The translations under genes and the position numbers were made by a program. Below the pieces are notes generated by a model that was given only the letters and a program-made list of their open reading frames with translations, was not told where the DNA came from and made no database searches. This document shows, one piece after another, positions 11,801-16,601 of a stretch of DNA of 57,356 nt. Source of the DNA: Bacteroidota bacterium (lineage in GTDB: Bacteria; Bacteroidota; Bacteroidia; Palsa-965); NCBI GenBank assembly GCA_013289095.1, contig JABDAO010000008.1:1-57356 (forward strand), in the 5' to 3' direction. Position 1 is the first letter of the stretch; every line of letters begins with the position of its first letter.

Positions 11801-12622
11801 TTCGTTGATGTTATCCTTACCCGCACCGGCTGAATTCGAGTACACATGCACCCTGAAGTTAGGAGCAGTAAGCATGGCGGGAGGCAAATTGGCCAGACAC
11901 ACCATTACACAGGCGTGATTATTGTCGGTCTGGACCATGGTTACGCCCGGCAGATTGCCGAAGGAAAGGGCATTGACACTTGCATTCATGCCCGTTGATA
12001 CGGCCTGATTTCCGTTGAATCCCGGATTGCTCAGAGGGTAGGCCTGATTCGGTGCATAGGGGTATGTTTGAACTGAGAATGCGGCATTATCACTCGTCGT
12101 AGTTCTGGTCTGACTGTCTCCACCAACCGGAAGATAGTTGCCGTTATACCTTACCAGGTTGTTGTTATTGAACATGTATACCCCTTCGGTGAAAGCGTTT
12201 GTATGAAGTTCAACGACCTCGGTACGTTGGCTTACTCCCGGGAATGCTCTGTAGGTGGTATTTCCGGCAGGGGTAGTTGGGAGGTAATTGTTTGGACTGT
12301 ACGAACCACAATTCGTATACAGGGGAGGATTTCCCCACAACTCATAAATCTTGTACCAGGTTCCGTTGTATTCAACGGCAACCCGAATCTGGGGCCAGGT
12401 ACAGAATCCATCCGATTGCATTTGAGCACTGATGCAAAGCATTCCCTTGCCTTTGAAAAAGTTGACGCTGTTGCCATACCCATCGTTATAATTGCCGTTA
12501 AAAATATTTGAGCTGTTGGGCTGGGTTTCATCCGGCAAAACCGTTACCGATTGAGCAACCGCTCTGTTTCCGCAAACTAGCAATAACAAGGTTCCGATGG
12601 TGAGAAGTAGTCTTGACTTCAT
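2834..12622 (-). CDS. Giant secreted LamG/Fn3 surface protein with type A T9SS sorting domain
   Basis: 3262 aa. Signal peptide at residues 1-23 (ends VAQS). The N-terminal third has fibronectin-III-like modules. LamG/concanavalin-like domains lie near residues 710-900, 2130-2300 and 2310-2480, each with an FDGS- or FNGS-type opening and a YVNG, DEVRLWN or KEIRIWN signature. A carboxypeptidase-regulatory-like segment follows the first. Near the C terminus are two GAF-C-RGV modules (about 2760-2850 and 3050-3160) around a tandem of about 75-residue GWNW...GDI(L)(K/R)GQT repeats. The last 80 residues (PFSDHFSVSLNIP, NVTGQLVYE, MAPGLYIVEM, SRLIKE) are a type A T9SS signal. Likely a surface glycan or host/particle-binding adhesin; no catalytic motif was seen. 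It is the first gene of a two-gene unit with the 928-aa protein. Confidence 0.88.
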   Translation of the reverse strand: MKSRLLLTIGTLLLLVCGNRAVAQSVTVLPDETQPNSSNIFNGNYNDGYGNSVNFFKGKGMLCISAQMQSDGFCTWPQIRVAVEYNGTWYKIYELWGNPPLYTNCGSYSPNNYLPTTPAGNTTYRAFPGVSQRTEVVELHTNAFTEGVYMFNNNNLVRYNGNYLPVGGDSQTRTTTSDNAAFSVQTYPYAPNQAYPLSNPGFNGNQAVSTGMNASVNALSFGNLPGVTMVQTDNNHACVMVCLANLPPAMLTAPNFRVHVYSNSAGAGKDNINEVIYTNPNFMTSPPNGLTATQDLCGSVNLTWANSGANVFPTDGNATLSSVIFRNGTYLATVSGTATSYSDNTVQQDVVYQYTMEHVAFSESGLTYFESPKTAPVSGQSLPSPNVPLSATATTNDCSGNITLNWGYNGANPAQFQIYWSNTGPGGPFNPGPYPTAQDRSYVTVDGRGVPFNFQISAINACGVFSTTYASCAGISPADPSMSTNITASPNAGTGGIDVSWADNTGASNETKVEVVRTDNLGNTVLTDLNAGTTSYSDLAVTTCTNYTYQIRVFNSCVVGGVLSSASATTTLPPPNLLNTFDQTSNFLTCSKGYFNDRVVLNWQNNNNSLLSEIAIYRNVTGSGASPVQIASVSPGTEEYVDNTGDAGILYTYFLVGHAPCLNTLLNTNGTNDIGFRTPTGIVNGQVQYNGGIAVSGVKVTIEETTLNSGYAAVFNGSSQVTVNSASDLQQSNAVNAEAWVNFSSLGGSDQILIQKPGSYALFYQGSSGNLIMRVISGGNNTDATISTSGLVSSNAYNQISGVYDGSNVKIYVNGTLENSVGGPGSMDVNSNQVVMGTGFNGYMKEIRIWNIPRADSDIARDYQRVLNGNETGLSLLYHTNENAGYYLYDISKVGTVFNMNHGQFSSPAWTNSIPGTNQMGYIGYTDATGNYTVEGVLYAGNGENFKAIPAFGVHTFSPASQVMFVGDGAAVQNGINFTDESSFDVQGSLNYDPARFPGCTCPVEGAYLNVDGAVVLAGGVPAQTNASGHFDIHVPIGNHTVTVTQGGHTYSAGTYTSNFQNDITNLTFLDTTSVKVVGRVVGGTRESAKPMILGESKNNIGVAQFVLTTQSGCYTQTINTNPASGDYVIQLPPMSYVVGNISIPHNASSLAWPEFQNLALLNITNIPAVSKIYDTIWSYVGNQKVFTRLDSGTYQRIESFTHRETPTIWVQDMHLRNYVKYAGDSIFNYTAPGGATTSYGITDSTFKYPVFTQNSAYSMIMGAIETYTNFDPSAPVYDVVPATSGLFTINNALSTFTGPQSFDQDTSKKAYISPRQDTAYISYSFVAGAPNIVYNPGSDNFLQQLAINYTGGPNSVNWTPWPASHPTEPLQGILLGGQSSSGQGFVSTGPAVVEMVLRDPPGSNSSCTFEKGSSTTLTTSWSNEGDAGIDVNAKIDLGTEFSVGFGMTTTTSVTNELSLGASVDTKITAEGESEQTITTTQDWSTDNGPLHVGAAADLYIGRAMNLNFGVTENISILPSAAIVNKTGIDSSERGLTPGASPMSFTVVRRKSLAIVPQGYATSFMYTQDYIVSTLLPNLNTLRNQLFVNDPLKYVSKLAVSDPKYGTNNDDPVWAAAVSSPNPYSTVDADTTGMSYTYHGGKLPTVVKVLSTTGTITYDSIVPGMCDSIRFYNQQIRLWKEAIIANEKEKYLAYHDPSNLIQNYSESDGVDYTNTAETETVNTNKFTWELGVSTTASLTLGLHVAGLGGDLDLGLSVGYVHEGSTTNVASNKTSFSYDLNDQGVGDYFSTDVRSGYNGWGPIFNLTGGQTRCPYEPADSSLFYTDSITHKLVALGVSTLQTEKVSMKVDGNLRFSEKDNVPAGGQAVYDLEIDNITESTPALSVIYAMAIPAAKNPNGAVLTIDGFSPSTQTYTVPGGGSIHVPLVLTQGPVQFNYDSVAVIIKSACNDLAVADTIYVSAHFLPACTNIGLTAPLNQWVVNNSFNDTLNTVLSGYDVNYQGFKEVTFEYKPSSQATWVPLQSWFMDTTNTAVQIPGTQAFIAYPWSLLQLQDDHYDIRATATCKVKVGALTEIVTTQSPVLSGVVDRVNPAPFGTPSPGTGILNPGEDISITYNKAIDGGSLTDYNFDIRGVLNGTALQHSTSLAFDGATSYADAPDGVNLQKRDFSLEFWALRTVGGQMAVISQSPDATNSLFFGFNASNQLALRFGSTEIAGDKALAPVDGQWHHYAAVYSDTARLVSLYGDFFGSGTAPLNTQTTMTAYYTGAGKLYFGKDDASNSLFFNGNMQDVRVWNSTRQPADIASQMNIVQTSNTGNLLYDWMMDEASGTITTDAIRSLVASLVNTTWQITPNGFACAFDGSTGLVEMNTSRLGITQQMDFTLEFWFKSNQAGVATLFSNGRGDGLGADSILAWNIEKDAAGLIHVLHDRIDFVATSANFFDNNWHHFALVMQRSSTLSAYIDGNPQNSIASGAFKQMGGLHMFVGARGSQPGPPVTLAFDNYFNGSMDEVRLWNTARLIQQITRDKQNRLLGNEAGLVMYLPFESYVNNLGVPTMTASIKDFSTDSLVTTVVGGARTTAQTPTIKVPRPIQEINFTYSLNTDEIIMTSTMNPNQIENVTLDVTVQNAHDLDGNVQQSPKTWIAYINQNQVKWQNTGITLSKLLGTSLTFTGTIVNSGGSLMAYTIANMPSWLTVDAPTGNIAPNSTQVVHFTISQGVNIGTYTEEISLTTSFGYPENFNLNLNVYAQPPNWSVNPANYQYSEGVVGQIRIDGIVHTDTSDILAAFAGTTCRGVARLQYYAAYDKYYAVMNLFSNNNTGDTITFQIWDAAEGKQHAQVLPAVLVFNADSIRGTFVSPQMFDATDYLVRTLPLNTGWNWISVDVASPDSLNINHFMSSVHALTGDILRGQTVYDDYSTANQWAGSLDHTGIQVTSSYKVKVGQNDTLVYSGTQIDPTTRNVTLSPGWNWPGFISLRNLTVTEALASYNASAGDILKGQTSFALYDSILGWAGSLTYMVPNAGYMMNSIHGGQFTFPITGINGHMAQNPILPPVTTWKVQQGKFANNMSVVAKLNCGGTPNSHLSLGAFVGGECRGVVPVSIAPGTEGVFYLTVFSDSASEMITLKLMDETSANVYELGNTVGFVVNGLLGNLQKPVQLNPKSADLLKVCKSSVTPAVNDNASSLVAEPVPFSDHFSVSLNIPYSGPVNMKIMNVTGQLVYETNFQALSGINTKELSAVQMNMAPGLYIVEMTTPQEKLVSRLIKE

Positions 12623-12981
12623 AGTTGGAGGTTTAAACTGGAATTAGTAAAAAGCGTTTTGTACACTGACTGCATGCGTAACCGTACTTCACTCTGTTTC
12701 AAATACACCAGACGATCACAAAACGTCACACCGTCATTACATGGGTATAATGAGAAATCAGATCTGAAATTGAATTTCGATTGTCTTGAGTTGAGGCCTC
12801 AAATGTAATTCAGATATCGATCGCAGAATAGCCCGATACGACATTATTCGGTTTTGAACTAGCCGGAAACGACATAAATTGTACGGGCATTATATCTTTC
12901 TGCTTTGAAATTCAATACTATTCCAGGGGTTCGTCGGAGATTTATGTAGTTTAATCGGCAGGTATCGTCGTTTGGTGGGGA
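12623..12981. other. Intergenic region upstream of the giant surface protein
   Basis: About 360 bp without a convincing gene. It is the leader of the 3262-aa gene (minus strand) and also lies downstream of the AraC-type regulator. A TAnnTTTG match (TACATTTG on the minus strand, at 12800-12807) could be a -7 box with a leader of about 180 nt, but no clear -33 TTTG was found. No tandem repeat was seen. Confidence 0.5.
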
Positions 12982-14109
12982 TCAATCCGGCTTCCGGTGC
13001 CGGGAAGGCAGAACATCATACTGTTTTTTAAAGGCAGCAGTAAATTTACTTACGTTTTCATACCCCAGGGAAGCAGCAATTTCCTTGATTTTCAGATCCC
13101 CGTTTTCCAGCATCTCCCGCGCGGCATACATTCGTTTTTCTTGATAATAATCGAAAAGCGTAAGACCATATACCGTTTTGAAACTGCTCTTCAGTTTCGT
13201 GGCAGACATCCCGATGGTTTGGGCGATATTCTCAATGCCGGGGAATGACGCATACAAATTCTCCATCAGGATGCGTTCCGACTGAAGGATCTTCTTGCGG
13301 TCGTCCCCAGACATTTCAAAATAATGTTCCTGTATATCCTCTTCTTTCAGTTTTGTAAAGAGCATGCTAAGCATCATCAGGCTTTGCATTTTCAATTCCA
13401 ACAAATTGACTTCCTTGTCAGGTTCGGGATTATTCAGAATGCGAATGATGGAGGATGAAAGTTGTTCTGATCCTGTTATCAGTTCAGGCCAAACAATAGA
13501 GGTCCTGTCGGAATTGATAAATTTGAGCAAGGTCGTATTCAAGGAAGGCTGATGAGAGATGACATTTTTCTCCAGCCACGCTTTTGTAAAGTAGGCATTT
13601 ACAAATACCCCTTCCGTTCCCTTATAATAGACAGCCTCCACGGCTTCTCCAGGCTTGATGAGTGTCCACGATTTGTGGAAATAACTGAATTTATTGATGG
13701 TTGGCAAGGGCACATTGAGTTTGTGCGTGTAGATGCCAAAGGCTGCCGTATAAAAATCTGTGGTTATCTCTTTGCTGATTACCTTATAGTGTTTCAGATT
13801 GGCTTTCCACTTCATGTCAAACGTAATGATCCACAAACCCTCTTCAATTTCCCGGTAATGCATCTGTCCGTCTACAAACGGACTCTTCAGGTTAATGATT
13901 TGTTTGTCTTCCAGGTGTTTACTGAAAATGGTGGCTGAAAGCGACTTCACCATGATGGCAGGAGAGTTGCCCAGGAAAGGCAATTCAAAAAAACCATCTT
14001 TATAAATAAAGAATCTTTTTTTGAATTTGGAGAGCCAGGCGTCAACGAGCTTAGGTATCATACTCCGACCGCAATGAAGATTCAAACGTTGGTTGTTTCC
14101 CTGATTCAT
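12982..14109 (-). CDS. AraC-family transcriptional regulator
   Basis: 375 aa. The C-terminal ~100 residues form a double helix-turn-helix of AraC type. The first helix set is in FPGIENIAQTIGMSATKLKSSF; the second is in LKIKEIAASLGYENVSKFTAAFKK, followed by the usual Y-x-x-x-PS-x-x-R ending. The ~270-residue N-terminal part is a sensory or dimerisation region with no recognisable ligand family. It lies directly upstream of the giant surface-protein genes on the same strand, so it may control them, but this is only positional. Met17 is an alternative start. A -7-like box lies about 100 bp upstream. Confidence 0.85.
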   Translation of the reverse strand: MNQGNNQRLNLHCGRSMIPKLVDAWLSKFKKRFFIYKDGFFELPFLGNSPAIMVKSLSATIFSKHLEDKQIINLKSPFVDGQMHYREIEEGLWIITFDMKWKANLKHYKVISKEITTDFYTAAFGIYTHKLNVPLPTINKFSYFHKSWTLIKPGEAVEAVYYKGTEGVFVNAYFTKAWLEKNVISHQPSLNTTLLKFINSDRTSIVWPELITGSEQLSSSIIRILNNPEPDKEVNLLELKMQSLMMLSMLFTKLKEEDIQEHYFEMSGDDRKKILQSERILMENLYASFPGIENIAQTIGMSATKLKSSFKTVYGLTLFDYYQEKRMYAAREMLENGDLKIKEIAASLGYENVSKFTAAFKKQYDVLPSRHRKPD

Positions 14110-14523
14110 CCCTGCATCTATCCCTGCTTCCTCCAGTATTTAGGAAATAGCGTTCTCTTTCCTTCTACAAAACAGAAAGCGGGTTGAGCCTTTTTTAGAG
14201 TTGAATCAGTCAAATATAAAAAAAATCAAAGAATTTATACCTGTTTACCACCCTCACTAACGGGCACAATACACAATGCTATCAAATCCTGCTAAGGCCT
14301 GGCTGTTCGGTGCCCACACGATCTCTCCCCTCTGCTTCGCTGTAGGCAAAAAAGCAACCGTCCTGGATTTTCCAGAGCGGTTACATGCATAACGGGCTCC
14401 TTACGGGGATCGCTCACCGGCAAGGACCTCCGGAGCTTCGCCGGTTCTTCGCAAACTTGAAGTATCTAATTGATCCTGAGGCAGGGGCACACGTTTTAGG
14501 GAGAAGAGAATTTGACGGAAGTG
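14110..14523. other. Intergenic stretch, no gene seen
   Basis: AT-rich leader of the AraC gene, then a GC-richer part (14280-14470) with short inverted motifs such as CCGGAGCTTCGCCGG. No ORF with family resemblance. It borders the first 21-bp array. Confidence 0.5.
14211..14218 (-). promoter_or_regulatory. Possible -7 box for the AraC-type regulator
   Basis: Reads TATATTTG on the minus strand, matching the Bacteroidota -7 consensus TAnnTTTG, 102 bp before the start codon. No good -33 TTTG at 19-21 bp, so moderate at best. Confidence 0.35.
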
Positions 14524-14843
14524 GACATCTGTCCGATGTCTGACGACATACGTTCGATTCCTGCTGACATCTGTTCTTTGTCTTCAGACAGATGTTCTAT
14601 GTCTGAAGACATCTGTTCGATGTCAGACGACAAACGTTCGATGTCTGCAGACACGTGTTCGATGTCTGACGACATACGTTCGATGTCTGCATACATACGT
14701 TCAATGTCTGACGACATACGTTCTGTGTCTGAAGACATGTGTTCGATGTCAGGCGACATACGTTCGATGTCTGACGACATCTGTTCGATGTCAGACGACA
14801 TACGTCGTATGGCTGAAGACATACGACAAAACTCGTCTTCCAA
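14496..14843 (-). CDS. Possible heptad-repeat (coiled-coil-like) protein from array 1
   Basis: 115 codons starting MEDEFCRMSSAIRR, then about 14 heptads of the type M-S-S-D-I-E-R. Met and Ile fall at 4-3 spacing, as at the d and a positions of a coiled coil. No homologous family was recognised. A plus-strand frame over the same DNA (14512-14877, TTG start) encodes near-identical heptads (M-S-D-D-I-R-S). The strand of expression, if any, therefore cannot be told from sequence. No TAnnTTTG box precedes either frame. It may be a by-product of a stop-poor repeat unit. Confidence 0.3.
   Translation of the reverse strand: MEDEFCRMSSAIRRMSSDIEQMSSDIERMSPDIEHMSSDTERMSSDIERMYADIERMSSDIEHVSADIERLSSDIEQMSSDIEHLSEDKEQMSAGIERMSSDIGQMSTSVKFSSP
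14524..14829. repeat. Tandem array 1: 21-bp unit, about 14.5 copies
   Basis: Units keep a strict 21-bp register. The consensus has the form GACAT-N7-ATGTC-N4, that is, inverted pentamers alternating along the array, so both strands look alike. The spacer N7 is often ACGTTCG and N4 often TGAC or TGAA. There are no indels between units; substitutions are scattered. Because the unit contains few stops, long open frames exist on both strands. The plus strand reads MSDDIRS heptads and the minus strand reads MSSDIER heptads. Confidence 0.95.
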
Positions 14844-15083
14844 ATCTGGTTTTGGGAGAAGATGGGAACTTTTTTGAAAATACCGAAAGAAACGGAGCCT
14901 CCCGACATGCCTGGAAGGGGTAGAAAGTGCTGTACATAGTCTATCGGTTGTAAAAAGGTGTATTGCAGTTGCTATACATCGTAATTCTCCGCTCCGGAGC
15001 CATTTTCCTGGCTGTCAATAGCCTGGCCTGCACAAGCAGGGATTTTGGATCGGTTTTCGGGTGTTAAAGCTAAAAAAGAGCAA

Positions 15084-15161
15084 GCGTATGGCTGCGCCAG
15101 AAAACAAAACACCCCGGGCCTTCGGCCAGAGGTATTTTGTCTTTCTTGTTGCCCAGAATGG
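15084..15161. repeat. Hairpin repeat, copy 1, with a tRNA-Gln end remnant
   Basis: A ~78-bp sequence nearly identical to 16239-16316. Both have GCGTATGGCT, then AAAACAAAACACCCCGGGCC, TTCGGCC and a TTTTGTCTTTCTTGTTGCCC end. The last bases (TTGTTGCCC) equal the junction between the tRNA-Gln 3' end and its flank, so this copy seems to derive from tRNA-flanking DNA. It contains GGGCCTTCGGCC, a short stem-loop. Confidence 0.85.
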
Positions 15162-15273
15162 CAACATTTCGAACGAATTCCCAGCAGATACAAGGGCTCT
15201 GGCTGAAATTTTTGATTCTCTGGTAGGGGAGGAGTGGTTTCCGGGGAACAATCCAAAAATCTGAAAAGAAGAG

Positions 15274-15672
15274 TTATCTGGTCCAGTCTTCGATACGGAG
15301 ACCTTTTATTCTTTCAAAATGAGAAACATTGTTGGTTACCATCGTCAAATGATAACTTACAGCCGTAGCTCCTATGAGTAAATCAAAATCATCAACCAGC
15401 TTCCCGGCCTTTTTTAACCGGGCTTTTTCTTTGGCATAAACAGCAATAGACTCATAGATCGGTAGAACTTGAATTCCTGTCAGAAAATTATCAAGAGCCC
15501 GCTGATTTTTTGCGCGATGCTGACTGTTTTCAACACCGTATTTAAGCTCTGCAAGTGAGATTTCCGAAATGTAGCAGTTCTCCACACCAATTGTCCGGAA
15601 TTTATGATCGAGGCTGTAAAGCCCTTTCATGTAATAAATACAAATGTTAGTATCGAGAAGGTATTTTCTCAC
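15274..15672 (-). CDS. vapC: PIN-domain ribonuclease toxin, VapC type
   Basis: 132 aa, the usual VapC length. The opening RKYLLDTNICIYY gives the first acidic residue (D7) of the PIN active site; E42 in SLAELKYG is the second; D95/D97 in LVDDFDLLIGATA are the third and fourth. The last conserved stretch (MVTNNVSHFERI) also fits. Family members are Mg-dependent endoribonucleases that cleave tRNA or rRNA and are neutralised by a partner. It overlaps the upstream antitoxin gene by 4 bp, as in a cotranscribed toxin-antitoxin pair. It sits between repeats carrying tRNA-Gln end remnants. Confidence 0.9.
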   Translation of the reverse strand: MRKYLLDTNICIYYMKGLYSLDHKFRTIGVENCYISEISLAELKYGVENSQHRAKNQRALDNFLTGIQVLPIYESIAVYAKEKARLKKAGKLVDDFDLLIGATAVSYHLTMVTNNVSHFERIKGLRIEDWTR

Positions 15673-15917
15673 AGATCAGCAATTTTCCGGCTGAAACGCC
15701 TGCTGGTGCGGATAGATTTGATAAGGCTTTCAGTGCCGTTAGCAGGATCCCAAGCGCCAAAGGCTTCCTCGAAAGTGTGCTTTTGGGGCTTGATATTCTG
15801 CTTAACTGATTTTGTAAGTTTTGCAATGAGATCACGCTTAGCTGCCACACTCAGGTTGCTGAGCAATTCCAGATAAGAATCAATAATCCGGCTGTTGAGA
15901 TCAAGCGGTTTCACCAT
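15669..15917 (-). CDS. Antitoxin partner of the VapC-type toxin
   Basis: 82 aa, small and basic, upstream of the toxin with a 4-bp overlap (ATGA type). Predicted helices at LNSRIIDSYLELLSNLSVAAKRDLIAKL, then a C-terminal arginine/lysine-rich segment (TSRRFSRKIADL) suited to wrapping the toxin. The DNA-binding class is not clear from motifs (no AbrB or RHH signature). It is called an antitoxin mainly from size, order and overlap. Confidence 0.8.
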   Translation of the reverse strand: MVKPLDLNSRIIDSYLELLSNLSVAAKRDLIAKLTKSVKQNIKPQKHTFEEAFGAWDPANGTESLIKSIRTSRRFSRKIADL

Positions 15918-16303
15918 ACGAAATTACGAATTTCATCTCTGGAAACAAAATTGAAGAGTGGTTGACAGCCTCAAAGAACCCGAAAGGATTAGAACGCTTA
16001 AGACGTTGTAAATCAATCACTCTTTGATATCTGGGTGGCAAGCAAAAAATGAAAGAACAAAAAAGCCTTTGATAAACAATATGTTATCAAAGGCTCTGTT
16101 TTGATGTTGCCCGAGATGGATTATCCCGCCTTCGGCGTGATGATCCGGAAAGGGGGGGCCAAACAAGAAAGACAAAACACCTCTTATCGCTTCGCTCTCC
16201 GGGGTGTTTTGTTTCCTGTCTCCGCCCATACGCCTCTGGCGTATGGCTACGCCAGAAAACAAAACACCCCGGGCCTTCGGCCAGAGGTGTTTTGTCTTTC
16301 TTG
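15918..16303. repeat. Nested inverted repeats next to tRNA-Gln
   Basis: No gene. 16105-16122 is an 18-bp exact copy of the tRNA-Gln 3' edge and flank (TGTTGCCCGAGATGGATT; the other copy is at 16302-16319). Between them lies a nested palindrome. AACAAGAAAGACAAAACACC (from about 16163) pairs with GGTGTTTTGTCTTTCTTGTT (to about 16305). Inside are an inner stem GACAAAACACCTC/GGGGTGTTTTGT and a CATACGCC-TCT-GGCGTATG hairpin (16227-16245). The second copy of the 78-bp hairpin repeat is 16239-16316. Confidence 0.85.
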
Positions 16304-16374
16304 TTGCCCGAGATGGATTCGAACCACCACAAACTGAACCAAAATCAGTTGTCCTGCCATTAGACGATCGGGCA
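16304..16374 (-). tRNA. tRNA-Gln (anticodon TTG)
   Basis: Folds as a 71-nt cloverleaf on the minus strand. The acceptor stem is TGCCCGA/TCGGGCA with discriminator A. The D arm contains CTAATGGCAG. The anticodon arm is ACTGA-TTTTGGT-TCAGT, giving TTG. The T arm is GGTGG-TTCGAAT-CCATC. The CCA end is not encoded. Confidence 0.95.
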
Positions 16375-16601
16375 GAATGCATGTTACCCTTCCTTGGAAG
16401 GATTGCAAAAATAACAAAATAATATGTCCCTCAAAAAAATATTTTAAACCCCTGTTTTAGGCTGAAAAAGGTTTTTGAATGTTTTGGCAAGTGTTTGATC
16501 AGCTGCCGGTAATTCAGGCTCAAAGCACTATAATGACATCTTAATCCCTTCGTGCTAAATTGTTTGCTAAATTCGCAAGCTATTGAACCGTAAACGCGCA
16601 C

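Noticed and set aside
14597-14908. Minus-strand frame with VCRQTSN-type heptads over array 1
   Set aside because: A third open register of the same stop-poor repeat; it begins in non-repeat DNA without a promoter and has unnatural Cys/Arg composition.
14972-15264. Short ORFs on both strands around 15.0-15.26 kb
   Set aside because: They are translations of the hairpin repeat (GRRPGVFCFLA type) that recurs at 16.2 kb.
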